Source: Chara braunii
Lineage: Eukaryota > Streptophyta > Charophyceae > Charales > Characeae
Length of the DNA: 38,678 nt
Assembly (NCBI GenBank): GCA_003427395.1
Contig: BFEA01000060.1
Coordinates: 1,680,724 to 1,719,401 of the forward strand
Direction of reading: 5' to 3'
The notes below the pieces were generated by a model. It saw only the letters and a list, made by a program, of their open reading frames with translations, had not been told where the DNA came from and searched no databases. Below are positions 21,310 to 31,842 of the stretch, one piece after another. The position numbers and the translations under genes were made by a program. How positions within the stretch are numbered: position 1 is the stretch's first letter; each line of letters starts with the position of its first letter.

Positions 21310-22744
21310 GTCGTGTTCACATAATGGACGGCAGCGCATGGAAGTGTAGTCATTGCAGCACTGGCCGGAGGACAAATTCGTTGTTTCGTCCAACCTTGAT
21401 TGGGTTGTTAGTGAGCGTCCCGCCTTGAGGTTGGTAGTTTGTGTTGGAGGTTGTAGTTCGTCGGCGTCGCGATTCGTGGATGTGCGTGACCGTTGTTCAC
21501 AAAGTTTTTTTATTGGAGTTTACGTTATGTATTGGGGATACGACGCACTGCGGGTGTCAAGTGCGCCGTTTCTTTTTAAACAACGGGTGCTGTTCAGAAG
21601 AGAGAGCAGGGTTGGTCATGCGGGTGAGTCTGAAACTTGTCCCCCCTACGTTGCATTTTGATGTCTTTTTAATGAAATAATGCACGATTTCGTAATTTCC
21701 TTCCAATGTTAATATAGTCGATTGTTAGTATGTGTTGTTATTATTTGTGTTGCTATTTCATTGCGATGATCAATACGGACGAAGATGCGTTGTGGCATTA
21801 CATGTTCACAAAATGTGTTCTTGGACATCATCTGCTCTATGGGGTTGTGCGCATTGTCTTTCTTCGACTGTTGAAATCATAATCAAACACGGTTTTTTGG
21901 TGGCATTGGGAAAACTGCAAAAAAACAAAAAACAAAACAAACAAACAAACAAACAAGTGACAATGACATAAAAAAAAGAAGATGAAATGTGTGCATGCAG
22001 ATCGAACAAACGAACGACTATTCATTATTAATCCGAACGACTAATCAAACATACGAATGACCATTCAGTCATGCCAGCGAATTGGCGAAAACAACGGACG
22101 CAAGATTAAAAAATTAAAGGTGCGCTCCAAGTGCAATCAAGTCCTTTCGCAGCAAGCTGCGTTGACAACAACACACAACACGATAACAAAAATTGAAAAC
22201 TGTCCTACAACGTGCTAAAACGAACGCCGTCTAACGTCACTCGTCTACTCGCAGCACCGACACGATAACCACATCCACACACAACGACGATCGAAGTCAC
22301 AAAACACCCCTGCCAGAGTGAACGACCACAAACGCCGGTCGTCTACACACGGGAGCGACACACTGTACACGTACGCAACGAATGGAAAGACCATCACGAC
22401 CACCAACGTCCAAACGCGCCACCACGAATCGTGGAGCTCCCACGCCGCCACCCGCCGCCCCTTCCGCTTCCCTCTCCCGCACTGCACATGTCACTTGTCC
22501 CGCTCCTCCCCCCCCCAATCCCCTACATGTCGTCTTTTCCGTCGTCGTCGTTGTCCTCCTCCAAGGGGCCCGAACCAAACCAATCCAGCCTCTTCGCGTC
22601 CTCCGGCCCCGTTATGCTAGCGTCGTGCCCGAAGACGATGTCGCAGGATGCCCAGTCCGGGATGTACTTCGGGTGCTCTCCCAAAGTGGCGTTCACCTTC
22701 CCTAGCCTCTCTGTGACGACGTTTGTGGTTCGGATGACGGATCA
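21310..22744. other. Convergent intergenic region of the Harbinger element
   Basis: The 3' ends of the transposase (+) and the Myb-like ORF (-) face each other across about 1.4 kb. It contains an A-rich stretch at 21918-21955 with (AAAC)n, and three near repeats of CGAACGACTA at 22009-22065. Short frames overlap on both strands and none is recognised. Both transcripts would need terminators here, but no specific signal is clear. Confidence 0.5.
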
Positions 22745-25700
22745 TCAATGCTTGAAGGAGGGATGCATGAACGCAACGAGCGTGGGCTTCGCGAACAGCT
22801 TCGCGAAGTAGAAGGCTTCGTAGTGGCTGCGCAGATCGTCTCCCGACATGCGCATCAACCAAATGCTGGGCGCCAACAAAAGCCTGAAGCAATTAGCAAC
22901 GCTTGAGAGACGGTCGTGTGAGATGAAGCCGCCGTCGACGTTCACACCCATTTGCACCGCAACACGGAATGCATGCGCGATGCATATGACGGTGGACTCC
23001 TGGTACGCCGCCATGTCGTCGTCCTCCGGCCTGTCCTCGATGTTCGCGCCCGTGAACCACAGTGGCAAGTCCATGGACAGGTGAATTGCGTGCGCGCAAA
23101 CAACCGCACTCACGACGTTGCTCCACTCCTCGCCGTACCACATAGCACGTGCAATGTCCGTTGCCACCGACTCGAGCGCATACTGGAAAACGAGATTGTA
23201 TCCTCGGGGGCAGTTCCCGGACTTGAAGACCCAGCCGTGCAAGATGCGCAGAGCAATATTCTCCACCGCCGCCGCACGGGAGATCGCCTGCTGCAGTTGT
23301 GCGGGATCGACAATCCTTGTTAGGCTCGTGGAGGATGTTAGCATGACGACGCTCGGGGGACGGCAGGCGCTTGCTGACCGCTGGCGATGGCGACAAAGTA
23401 CTCCCGCGTTTCGTGGACGATGTTGTACAGTCTTCGCCCCTCCCCCGTCGTCAAAAATGCTTTGTCATCAACCCACAGTCGGGCACGGTTGACGTCATCC
23501 TCCCAATCACCATTGTTCTCGCCACGTGCCACCTCCCGCTCCACAACTGGAAGCTCCTCTCCCGTTCTCGACGTGGGTGCCACATTGCCTGAAGTTCCCG
23601 CACCCGCATCAGCGATCCCCCCCCCCCCCCCACCACGCGCGCTTCTTGCTGGATTTCCCCCCCTCCGCCGCGTTCCATGGAGCCTCCCTCATCAGCCGTG
23701 TTGCGCGGATGTAGCTGAGACGGCATGGAGGGCAGCCCACCCTGAGGTGGCCTTTTGTTAGTCGCACCGCGTGCCCTGACTACCGTAGCCATGGCGCCTC
23801 GTGTGACATTGCGCTGCCGAGGACTTTCCAAGGGCTCGTCATCCTCACCACCGACGTCGACAACCTCCTTCGCCTTCGGGGTATCGCGGGCACGCACGTG
23901 CTGCGCCTCCGGAGGAGGCGTCACCAATCTCCTCGCAACGATATGATCTGATGACCGTTGACAACCACTCCCTTGAAGTGTGGATACGATGTCCTTTGGT
24001 GCTTCTTCCTCCTCTGCACGACGACGTCGTCGTCGCCGCCTTCGTCAGCTGTCGCCCAAGTCTGCACTCGTCGAGGAGGCACGCTTCCTGATGCTTCTCT
24101 CGAATGGAGCCTCTTTGCCTTGGGGACATGTCGACGACCCCTTTCCCGCCCCTGAGTGTCCGCAGGGCCGATATCCCGCTTCTTGCCACGGGCGCCGACT
24201 CGCGCAGACATGCTTCGTGCTTCCCTCTGCAGGCGAGTTTGGCGGTCGGATTGGATGACCGGGAACACAACGTCGACAACCGATGGGAGTTCCGCTGATC
24301 TGGCGAGAACAGTGTCTCGCATACGGATCGCTCGTGGTGATGCCTACGTTCGCGATGACGAAGAAGAAGCGCCCTCGCTGCATAGAGGAGCACGACGTCC
24401 ACGTGTGTGAGAGGAGGAGAACGACCCCTGCGGGACTGCTCCGCGCCGGGAAGAAGACAAGACAGATGGGGCCGAACCTCCCAAGGGGCGAGACGGATCC
24501 GCGGTGACAAGGACAGAGTGCTCCGCCTCAGATCAGCGCGAAGTCCCCGACCACGTCGTCTATCCACGTGTTGACAGAGCTCCGCGGTGCGGAATGCGAG
24601 CGTTGTACACGACGCGGAATGTCGACATGACGAGAAGGCGAGAAGATCCACGACGATGATCGTTGACGACACTGAAGAAGTCCCCGACGAGGAGGCGTGA
24701 AATATCCGCGGCGAGCACGCGACAGCGGTCCAGTGCGAGGAGGAGAAAAGCTATGGGGTGTTCTGCATGGTTGTGCTCACTGTGCAGCACGTGCGGCGAC
24801 CTTCTGTGTTGGAGACGCCAGAAGCGAACGACCTTTATGCGGGACGGGGCGCAGACACCTCGATAACACGGAGCAGACGGACGGGCCCCAACGTCGCTTC
24901 TTCGCCTGTCGGCATCATCGACAACGACACATGTGACAACAACATTCCAGACCGCGTTCGCGCACAACAACCCCATTCCCCCCCCCATTCTTTCGCCAAC
25001 AACCTCACCCCCCCCCCCCCCCCCGACGACCAACGCCGCCCCCCCCACACCACCCCCGTCCGCCACAATCCTCGACCCACATAACCCCTTCAACACATGG
25101 CCCTGTCGCTCTTGAGACCGCAAATCACGCATGAAGCACTCTCCTAGAACATGAAGAACATCAAGTAAAAAAAAACAAAAGAAAGGAACTGCCGGCATCG
25201 GGTGCCTCCCCTCCACCCTCATTGGCCATGGATTCCCCTCCAGTCCCTGTGCCTGCCGACATCTGACCCCCCCCGTCTTTCCCGTGTCCGCCAAATTCTT
25301 TGGGTGGATCGTGTGATCCCTCTTCGTCATGGCCTCCATGTCGTCGTACACGCTCGGGTCCATGACGAAGCTGAAGCCCTCCGATCGCCTGGCCGATGAA
25401 GCAAGCTTGAAGTAGTCCTTCCTGCCGGAGAGGTTCTGAAACTTGTGAACCTTCTTGAATTGCTGCATCAAGTTGTCCCATTTCTTCACGCAGTCGATGG
25501 CCTTCCTCGTGACGCCCATGATCTCCAACCTCGCCCGCACGTCCTCCCACTTCCATTCCCTGGTCTTCATGTGGGCCAAACTGTGCCCCAACCCGACGAT
25601 ATACACATCTTGATCCCTTTTCACCCTCACGAGTGCGATCGTGTCTCCGACCGACCAGAAATTCCAACCGCCCTCACCATCGCTCCCGCCGGTGTTGTCA

Positions 25701-26646
25701 TCCATTTTCTTATTCCGTCGATTTCTTGGAGTGGGACCCTTCTTCGCACTCGCACCGCTGTTCCTCACCTTGCTCGCAAGGGGCCTAATCTCAGGCAAAT
25801 CGTCGAAGTTGCAATCCTCATCACCGTCAGCGTCATCACAGTCGAGGGGCTCCTGAACAGCCGCGTTGTCGCCTTCGTCCACGTGGAGCGGTTGTAGCCC
25901 TCTCGTTATTGTCTCCGTTCCAGCTTGACGCAACGCCTGCCCGCACTCCGCCCACAATTGCCTGCCGTCGCGTTCAACATGCGCACCTCCCTCAGGCAAA
26001 TCCTCCTATCGCTGCCGTCCTCGAAGAGTTTTGGATCCGCTTCGCGATGCAGGTGATAAGCGCATCCATTCCGGACGTTGATCCGTGCGCCGACTCCTCC
26101 TCTGCCGTGCCTCGACGACACATTTCGATTCCTGCCACCATCGCGAAGCGTTTGAGGTAGACTGCCATCTCATGGCCCGCACAGACCAACGTACGTCTAC
26201 TCCGCGCAATCCCCATCTGGGTGGGGATTGATGATGCGAGTGTGCGTTGCCGCTGCTCCGCTGCTGCTGGATAACTGGACGCTCAGATCAACCGCTGCAT
26301 TGCCATCGTCGTTGCACAACCCCTCGTTCAGCAGTGACGTGTAAGACCACGGGCTCTCTGCCCGCCAACCACCGCACGACTGCGTCGGCGCCCAATCCTG
26401 CGTGGAACCACTTCCCAATGACAAAGTCGACGACCTGGCGTCTTCCCCCTCGTCATCTGAGGGCGGCAGAGGAATCTCGTGAGAAGGCAGGTGAGCATAC
26501 AACATCGGGTCGTACGCCTGCTTCGCCACAGACCCCGCACTACGTTGCCGATTTGTCGCTCTTGCTGTCATGCCTGCCGGTCTGCCGCAGGTTAGTCGAC
26601 GATCCATCCTGTCATCGGGAAAACAAAAGGCACAGCAAGTAAGCAT
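22745..26646 (-). pseudogene. Harbinger second ORF: Myb/SANT-like (trihelix) DNA-binding protein, broken
   Basis: Read on the reverse strand from about 26646. A disordered N-terminus comes first (AKQAYDPMLYAHLPSHE, then PLGSGST-like and SPWSYTSLLNEGLCNDD), then an acidic/basic linker. The DNA-binding domain lies at about 25670-25400: WSVGDTIALVRVKRDQD, then REWKWEDVRARLEIMGVTRK and CVKKWDNLMQQFKKVHKFQN, three helices with spaced Trp as in Myb_DNA-bind_4/trihelix. After a low-complexity middle, a helical C-terminal domain at 23583-22745 begins RARLWVDDKAFLTTGEGRRL and includes CPRGYNLVFQYALESV, ARAMWYGEEWSNV and APSIWLMRMSGDDLRSHYEA, ending at a TGA at 22747-22745. Frameshifts fall near 26000, 24600, 23560 and 23340. 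Family role: binds element termini and recruits the transposase. Confidence 0.72.
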
Positions 26647-27009
26647 TTGAAAACAATGATAGAACCAAGAGGTCGCACTGTAGTTTGAGGTGGAAATGGA
26701 GACAAAGCCCTAGTAGGTGGCATGTACTACAGTGACACAGAGCCTCCGGGCATACCATTGGGCAAGCCTGCTTTCTTTTTTTTGTCTCCAGAAACATCAT
26801 TTGGGAGGTGTCCATCAGGAAAGAGGCACGAGACCCATCCTAACGGAGGGGCACCGCCAGAGATGCCTCCGATGCATCGTACAGAACAACACGTGCTGGA
26901 AACCGGGTCCAGCATATCAAAGACAACATAAGACATACCATAAGATATCAAACAGTACGACCATTCAACATTGATTGGCCATATGGGAGGGGTTTTACAG
27001 AAGTGATTG
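26647..27009 (-). mobile_element. Probable truncated SINE-like copy (-) and flanks
   Basis: GCTGGAAACCGGGTCCAGC at 26890-26908 is the minus-strand form of the GCTGGACCC...TCCAGC module. Reading on toward 26770 gives ACGTGTTGTTCT, GATGCATCGGAGGCAT and finally AAAAAAAAGAAAG as a possible short tail (26768-26780). Similarity to the other copies between module and tail is weak, so this is an old or partial copy. The remainder shows no gene. Confidence 0.4.
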
Positions 27010-27185
27010 CTCTGAGATTTTGACCCCTCAACTGGCCTGGGTTGTCAATCGATCAAGTTTCCAACCCAGTCCATCTCGGTTATTTTTGCCACTGAGTCAG
27101 GTGGCAATTCTGAGACTCCGACCCCTTCAACCAGTCTGGGTTGTTAATGGATCAAGTTTGCAACCCAGTTCAAGATCAAGACTGC
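27010..27185 (+). repeat. ~100-bp tandem duplication with CTGGGTTG/CAACCCAG hairpins
   Basis: TCTGAGATTTTGACCCCTCA and TCTGAGACTCCGACCCCTTC start two copies about 100 bases apart (near 27010 and 27110). Each contains CTGGGTTG followed about 25 bases later by CAACCCAG, so each can fold into an 8-bp stem with GATCAAGTTT in the loop. Function unknown. Confidence 0.7.
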
Positions 27186-27469
27186 TTTATGAGAACATCA
27201 AGGGAGCATTATATTTGCCAAAAACCTGAGGACGGGTTAGGACGCCGGCGGACCGGCAAGGCCCGGTCCCTCCGGCTAGACTAGCGCCTGGCGAGGGGAG
27301 CTCCTCGGCTGCTAGGCCTGTGCATGCTCCCGACAGATGCGCGTGGCTCCTTTCGCCACGTGGAGTCTATTGCTGGTGACAGGGCTGTCCCACGACGCGC
27401 GGGCAGGGGTAGCGCCAGCTGTGAGGTCGACGCAGAAACACAAGACGGGTGCAACGATCTGGGTAAGAG

Positions 27470-27871
27470 ATGGAGTTGGAGGGGGAGCTACGACGTGGAT
27501 CAGACAAATGGATGATGACCTTGGAGAAGGGATGCAGGCGGTTACAGGTGATCGTGGGGGAGCTGTCTTTGCGGTCACATGAGGAGCCAGAGGTCGAAGG
27601 GGGACTGATTTCTCTGGCTGATTGGTTGAAAGATATGACTGACGACATGCTGGATATCATCTGGGAGCTGGACGAGGGGCCGGATCCCCAGCTGGAAGCC
27701 TGCATCGATCGGAGGAGGGCAGATGGCATGATGTCTACCTGCTATGCCCTCTTCACTGAGGGTCGCAACCTGCGCTATATGTTTGCGGACCGGCTGGAGG
27801 GCAATAACGACATGGAGGATGAGGACTGGCAGGAGGATGGAGCGAAGGAAGACGAAGATAACTCCGACGTC

Positions 27872-27911
<40 letters not shown>

Positions 27912-27922
27912 GCAACAACAGC

Positions 27923-27960
<38 letters not shown>

Positions 27961-28369
27961 CGACAACAACGACAACAACGACAACAACAACAACAACAAC
28001 GGCCACAGCGACAACAACAACGGCGACAGCATTAACAACAACAACTACAACGACAACAATAATAACAACGACGACAATAACAGCTTCAAGAACGACAGTG
28101 CGGTCGGGGACGACGGTAAAAGCAACAACAAGGACAACAACAACAACAAAAAAAACAAAAACAACAACGATGACCACAGTAACAGTGGAACTGGCAGCAG
28201 TGACCGTGCAACCAATTTCATCATCAGAATGGTGAGTGAGATGCCTGGATCTGACGTGGACAGTGGGAAGGGGATTGGGGCTGAAACAAAGTGGTGTTCT
28301 ATTCTTTCCCCCTCCAATCTTGATATGGAATTTCTTCTTGCTGTCCGGCTCAGGGAGGGGGTAGGATAG
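27470..28369 (+). CDS. Retroposon protein with conserved N-domain, poly-Asn tract and conserved C-tail (copy 1)
   Basis: Uninterrupted 299-residue frame. Residues 1-120 form a non-repetitive, mostly helical domain with motifs shared with the paralogue at 31190: ML-D-I/V-WEL-EG-DP-LE, RRAD, LF-GRN-RY. Residues ~131-240 are Asn with scattered Asp/Ser, encoded by AAC repeats. The last ~50 residues share EMP...KW...I.SPS...LR.GVG with the paralogue, and both proteins end at the same GVG-stop. No signal peptide, transmembrane segment, RT or nuclease motif is seen. Function unknown. Poly-Asn tracts of this length are prion-like and aggregation-prone in other systems; that is an analogy only. It is open despite surrounding decay, so it may be young or maintained. 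Confidence 0.72.
27868..28165 (+). repeat. (AAC)n-type trinucleotide tract
   Basis: An AAC-rich tract with interruptions GAC, AGC and GGC, in frame with the ORF so that it encodes Asn with Asp/Ser/Gly. Its antisense gives only poly-Val/Leu artefact frames. The length is probably variable between copies and individuals. Confidence 0.9.
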
Positions 28370-28734
28370 TCGAAGGGATTGAAATTGCCCGACCCACAAT
28401 TTCAATCAAGAAGGGCGATCAGCCTCTGCTCGGCATGATGATGGAGATATGGCTGATATGGTTGATAAGGAGGCTTAGGGTTTCCCCCATGGATGACATA
28501 TTTTGATTGATAAATATAAGATAGACATGTTTTGATGATGGCCCCCAAGGGGAGGTGGGTTGTTTGGGGTTTCATGCTTTGCTTTGACTTCTTTGTTGGG
28601 GGATTGATGAATATGCGTTTTGTTAGGATAATACTTCATGGACTGGAGGTTAATCATTCCCTTACGCAGGGAACTAACCAATGCCTCGGCTCTTTTCTGA
28701 GATATAGGTTGACATGCGAACACACAATAGGGAT
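28370..28734 (+). other. 3' non-coding part of retroposon copy 1
   Basis: It contains an imperfect inverted repeat around GAAATTGCCC...CAATTTC near 28380-28406, and GGTTAATCATTCCCTTACGC...AACCAATGCC (28648-28683), which corresponds to 32339-32374 in copy 2. No frame of interest. Confidence 0.55.
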
Positions 28735-28892
28735 GCTGGTCCCGATTTCCACCTCATACACATCACATATGTGTTAGGGTTTCGTGTCTTCGTAGAATGA
28801 CATATTCTCACATCACTGTATAGGGATACTGGACCCGATTTCCAGTTGTTACACACCAAAAAAAGGTTAGGGTTCTATCTGATAGATAAGAC

Positions 28893-29779
28893 ATAGGGCC
28901 TCGTTAGACACTCCTTTTGGACCCGAAATCGACAAGGAATTGCTCGTTCCACCTGTCCTCGGGGACGATTCTCGAAAACAAATGTGAAAACAGCACAAGG
29001 AAATTTCCTTGTGGCGTCCTTGTGGCTACAGCCAATTTTTCCTAACGCCCAGAGCACAAGGAAGCGCGAAATTCGGAGCCGCGAAGGCATGCGTCGATGC
29101 ACAGTTTCGGTTTGCGGGTGGTCCAGACGTGGTCCACAGAACAGGAGAACAGACATCCCTGCCCTCCACCGTCTGCGAGGCACCCCAACAGCTCCAAACG
29201 GTCACCGTCCGTGTGAGGCCTCCGGCCGTCGAATCGGGCGTCGCCGGCCGGTGTCAGGCGGTCTGCTGCGCCGGGCGAGCGTCGACAACGGTCGGAAAGT
29301 CGAATGCTTTTCCGCATCGGCGCTGCGTTTGACGACAGTAGTTTCATTTCGGAAGATCGTCGTTTTCGTCGTTTGTCGTCACGCCATGCACGTTGGAGCA
29401 CAGATCTTCCCTCGATATCTCTTCTGTCAACGGAGTTCTTCGGTGGACGGTCGACCGCTGACGTGGGTTTGTTGCCCTTTCCACGGCCCTTACATGGCCG
29501 ACCTGCTGCACAGGCTGCCTCTGCTACTCCTCGTCGTCGTGCTGCTTCTCATCGTTTTCTTCTTCCATGTGTGTTTCGTGGGCCTGCTCCCTGTCGCAGC
29601 TCGCAAAAGTGTTCAAGTGGGGCATTCCAAACAGTTTTTCCATCCGGTTGACTGCATGCGCACAAATGGCCACTGGGGAGGAAGGCCACGTGGCAAAACA
29701 CAGGAGTAGGATAAAAACATAATGACTAAATTTTTCTTTGCTACAGCAACTGTAAGTTGCCAAAATCAGCAAGGACACA
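28893..29779. mobile_element. Harbinger-like remnant with antisense ORF end
   Basis: It begins GGGCCTCGTTAGACACTCC, the same terminus as 19356, followed by the shared GGAAATTTCCTTGTGG subterminal block. The interior is GC-rich. On the minus strand 29708-29524 encodes the end of a protein: CAHAVNRMEKLFGMPHLNTF, then an acidic tail rich in Glu/Asp/His ending at a TAG (29526-29524). This fits the antisense position of the second ORF in the larger element, though the sequence is not obviously homologous to it. It probably interrupted or followed retroposon copy 1. Right terminus not found. Confidence 0.5.
29524..29708 (-). pseudogene. C-terminal fragment of an unrecognised protein
   Basis: The frame reads TWPSSPVAICAHAVNRMEKL, FGMPHLNTFASCDREQ and then a strongly acidic stretch (HMEEENDEKQHDDEE) before the stop. 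The acidic end and codon pattern look coding, but upstream the frame runs into the SINE-like element and its flank, so only the end remains. No domain recognised. Confidence 0.4.
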
Positions 29780-29800
29780 ACAGGTACTAGGGTCCTTGAA
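29780..29800 (+). repeat. Target-site duplication, left copy, of the 290-bp retroposon
   Basis: ACAGGTACTAGGGTCCTTGAA, recurring after the A tail at 30091-30110 as ACAGGCACTAGGGTCTTGAA with one substitution and one single-base gap. The length and position directly after the A run are typical of target-primed reverse transcription. Confidence 0.85.
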
Positions 29801-30090
29801 GCACGGCGGACACCATCCTGGGTGGGGCTAGGCCAGTGGGAAGAAGGAGCTTTGCAAATCGGAAGGGTAACATACACAGGGGAGAGAAGAAAGCTCAGGA
29901 ACAATAACTCTAATGGCCATATGCCCAACAAACACTGTACCACAAAGATGTATCCAAGGGAAGCTGGACCCGATTTCCGGCAGGTGCTGCTCCCCACCAA
30001 TAGATGGAGCCTCCCCGACGGTGCTAGATGTGTCTGCTCTTATCAGCACACCTAGCATCCGATCGGGTTGTTTTAAAAAAAAAAAAAAAA
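29801..30090 (+). mobile_element. SINE-like A-tailed retroposon, ~290 bp, complete
   Basis: Bounded by ~20-bp direct repeats (29780-29800 and 30091-30110). The 5' half contains TAGGCCAGTGGG (29830-29841), one base from the RNA polymerase III box A consensus. I see no box B, so a tRNA origin is not established. The 3' half has the module GCTGGACCCGATTTCCGGC (29963-29981), CTCCCCACCAATAGATGGAG, the CTCTTATC stem-loop (30022-30057) and an A run at 30075-30091. No coding capacity; it would depend on a LINE for movement. Confidence 0.85.
30022..30057 (+). ncRNA. Conserved-loop hairpin with a different stem
   Basis: TGCTAG (30022-30027) pairs with CTAGCA (30052-30057). Inside it TGTG/CACA and CTG/CAG close the loop CTCTTAT. 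The stem bases differ from 18775-18810 and 32722-32761, but pairing and the apical CTCTTATCA are kept. Confidence 0.7.
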
Positions 30091-30110
30091 ACAGGCACTA
30101 GGGTCTTGAA

Positions 30111-30312
30111 CGCAGTAGAATGCCCGGTCATTGTCTCTGTATCTGGACTAAAAGTTGCCCCGAATACAGCTATAATGACAGAGCGTTCTATTCGGGTAAT
30201 GGCCATTGGCCATTCTGGAATTACTTTGCCTAGCAATCAATGATTGCAGATGTGTTAGTTTGGCAGTGGGATCTGACTGCCTGTCATTGAGCTAGGTCAA
30301 GCTGGATAATAA
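30111..30312. other. Unassigned flank
   Basis: Continuation of the target DNA of the 290-bp element. No gene, repeat or structure that I can support. Confidence 0.4.
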
Positions 30313-30409
30313 GGGCCTCACTCCACTATTCACCGACTGTGGGAAATGGAGGACATGGTCCCCAGACCCACCACTTCTTACATTCGGTGAGTAGTGGAGG
30401 AGCAAGGCC
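30313..30409. mobile_element. ~96-bp MITE, same ends as 1106-1320
   Basis: Left GGCCTCACTCCACTATTCAC plus CGA and right TCGGTGAGTAGTGGAGGAGC plus AAGGCC form an inverted repeat of about 23-26 bp with a ~47-bp centre. The ends match the 1106-1320 element (GGCCTCRCTCCACTAYTCA). Target duplication unclear. Confidence 0.65.
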
Positions 30410-30639
30410 AAACGGCATTCGATTTGGTCGTTGCTGCAGGTCATTGATCGTTGTAAAGGTAGGTAATGAATTATATTTTGTGGGCTTTGCGGAAGACCAG
30501 CAAACTTCCACTTGCTTCGGTTCTCTTCCTGTTGGAGTGAAATTACAGTAATGAATGACAAGAAATGCTGAATTATCCAGGTAACTAACTAGGACCTCTG
30601 TCTTTGCACATGTCATTGATCAAGGTGCTGAGTCAGAGT

Positions 30640-30921
30640 TCCATAAGGCCAAAGTCAAGACGAAGTCCAAAAGAAAAAAGAAGACGAACTTCAAGTCCAT
30701 CGAGATGAATCCCAAGCAAGAACACAGACTCAGGGCCAGGTCCCACCTGTGTCTTATGTTCTTGCTAGGGAAGTGTGAACCCTGGTGGTACTGCTGTGGG
30801 TGATATCACCCAAAATGAGGGCCACCCTAGAGCACTGCCTCATGGCATGCCCAATTGCAGTGCAGATATGGAGATGGTGGGATGCAGCTTGGCACTCCCT
30901 GGTAGGACACCATCTACCCTG
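30640..30921 (+). pseudogene. Older LINE ORF2 fragment, zinc region (5' part, split)
   Basis: A forward frame near 30740-30920 reads MRATLEHCLMACPIAVQIWR then WWDAAWHSLVGHHLP, the zf-RVT-like end of a LINE ORF2 (LEH-C-CP...IW). It is broken upstream by a TGA around 30800, where WWYCC precedes the HCL motif. The retroposon at 30922 interrupts it after GHHLP, and it resumes at 32810 in the same frame. Upstream 30640-30730 is Lys-rich and may belong to it. It is a different LINE family from the 2148-9788 element. Confidence 0.7.
30905..30921 (+). repeat. Target-site duplication of retroposon copy 2, left
   Basis: GGACACCATCTACCCTG, matched at 32810-32826 by GGATACCATCTACCCTG immediately after a 27-base A run. 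There is one mismatch in 17. Confidence 0.93.
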
Positions 30922-31189
30922 AGGTCTCACGGAAATGAGAGGAAATCCAGGAGGCGCCCTGAAGCCGACCGACCGGCAGGGCCCGGTCGCCTCGGCTCGA
31001 CCAGCACCGGAGGAGAACAGCTCCCCGGCTGCTGGGCCTGCCTACGTGCCCGACAGGTGCAAGTGGTTGTTTGCCACGTGGTACCTGTTGATTGGTGACG
31101 TGGACGTCTCGGGACACGTGGACAGGGGTAGCGCCAGCTGTGGGACTGTCAAGTGAACTGTGTGAGTGGTGCAGCTAATTTGGCCTGAG

Positions 31190-31608
31190 ATGGATTCGGT
31201 GGAGGAGCTACAACATCGTGCGGAGGAATGGCTTGACACACTGGGAGAGGGGAGCAAGCAGCTGCGGATGATAGTGGGGATGCTGATGCTGCGGAGGCAG
31301 GGGGGGGTGGAGATCGATGGGGGGGCGATCTCTATGGAGCAGTTGTTAGATGATAGGATCCAGGAGATGCTGGACGTCATGTGGGAGCTGGAGGAGGGGA
31401 CGGATCCTCGGCTCGAACCCTACATCGACTGGAGGCGGGCGGATGATGGGATGGGTGTGTGCAAAGGCCTCTTTATAAAGGGCCGCAATTTTCGCTATCA
31501 GTTGGAGAGCGAGATGGGTGACAAGGGCGACATGGATGATTGGGGGGAGGGAGGAGTGGATGCCAGCGAAGATAATTGCGGCGACGACACTGGCGATAGC
31601 AACACCAG

Positions 31609-31641
<33 letters not shown>

Positions 31642-31802
31642 CGACAACAATGACAGCAACGACGACGACAACAACAACAACAATAACAACGGCAGCGACG
31701 TAGGGGTTGATTGCTGCAACGACACTGGCGACAGCAACATCAGCAACAACAACAACAACAAAAACAACAACAACAACGACAACAACAGCAGCAACGACGA
31801 CG

Positions 31803-31842
<40 letters not shown>

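Larger units (their letters stand above)
19356..26646. mobile_element. PIF/Harbinger-type DNA transposon (right end not found)
   Basis: It starts at GGGCTCGTTAGACACTCC (19356), a plausible Harbinger terminus also present at 28893 (GGGCCTCGTTAGACACTCC). Both are followed within ~150 bp by GGAAATTTCCTTGTGG. The element carries a DDE_Tnp_4-type transposase on + (19968-21309) and a convergent Myb/SANT-like second ORF on - (22745-26646), the two-gene plan of the superfamily. I did not find the inverted right terminus, so the outer limit at 26646 is only the start of the antisense frame. Confidence 0.7.
27226..28866 (+). mobile_element. Asn-rich-protein retroposon, copy 1 (3' end probably truncated)
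   Basis: It is homologous to 30922-32809 along its length. The GC-rich 5' leader shares GACCGGCAAGGCCCGG and GGGGTAGCGCCAGCTGTG. The ORF shares both terminal domains. The 3' region shares GGTTAATCATTCCCTTACGC-type sequence against GGTCAATGCTTCCCTAGCGC, TTAGGGTTTCGTGT, and two hairpin modules (28735-28752 and 28829-28845). The long A tail and apical CTCTTATC hairpin are missing. There is only a 7-A run near 28858, followed by a Harbinger-like terminus at 28893. The 5' boundary is set by where homology to copy 2 starts; no target duplication could be confirmed. Confidence 0.75.

Noticed and set aside
27868-28165. CRISPR-like or prokaryotic repeat array
   Set aside because: Pure trinucleotide periodicity in frame with a coding region, and eukaryotic context; no repeat-spacer structure.
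27575-28405. Long antisense poly-Val / poly-Leu frames opposite the Asn tract (also 31346-32071)
   Set aside because: They mirror the AAC repeat; the forward strand has homologous non-repetitive domains at both ends and the antisense does not.
28770-28880. Interstitial telomere repeats (TTAGGGTT)
   Set aside because: Only isolated single motifs, at matching places in both retroposon copies, so they belong to the element's 3' region.
27226-28884. Target-site duplication for retroposon copy 1 (GGTTAGG near 27234 and 28866)
   Set aside because: Seven bases only, offset from the homology start, and TTAGGG motifs are part of the element.
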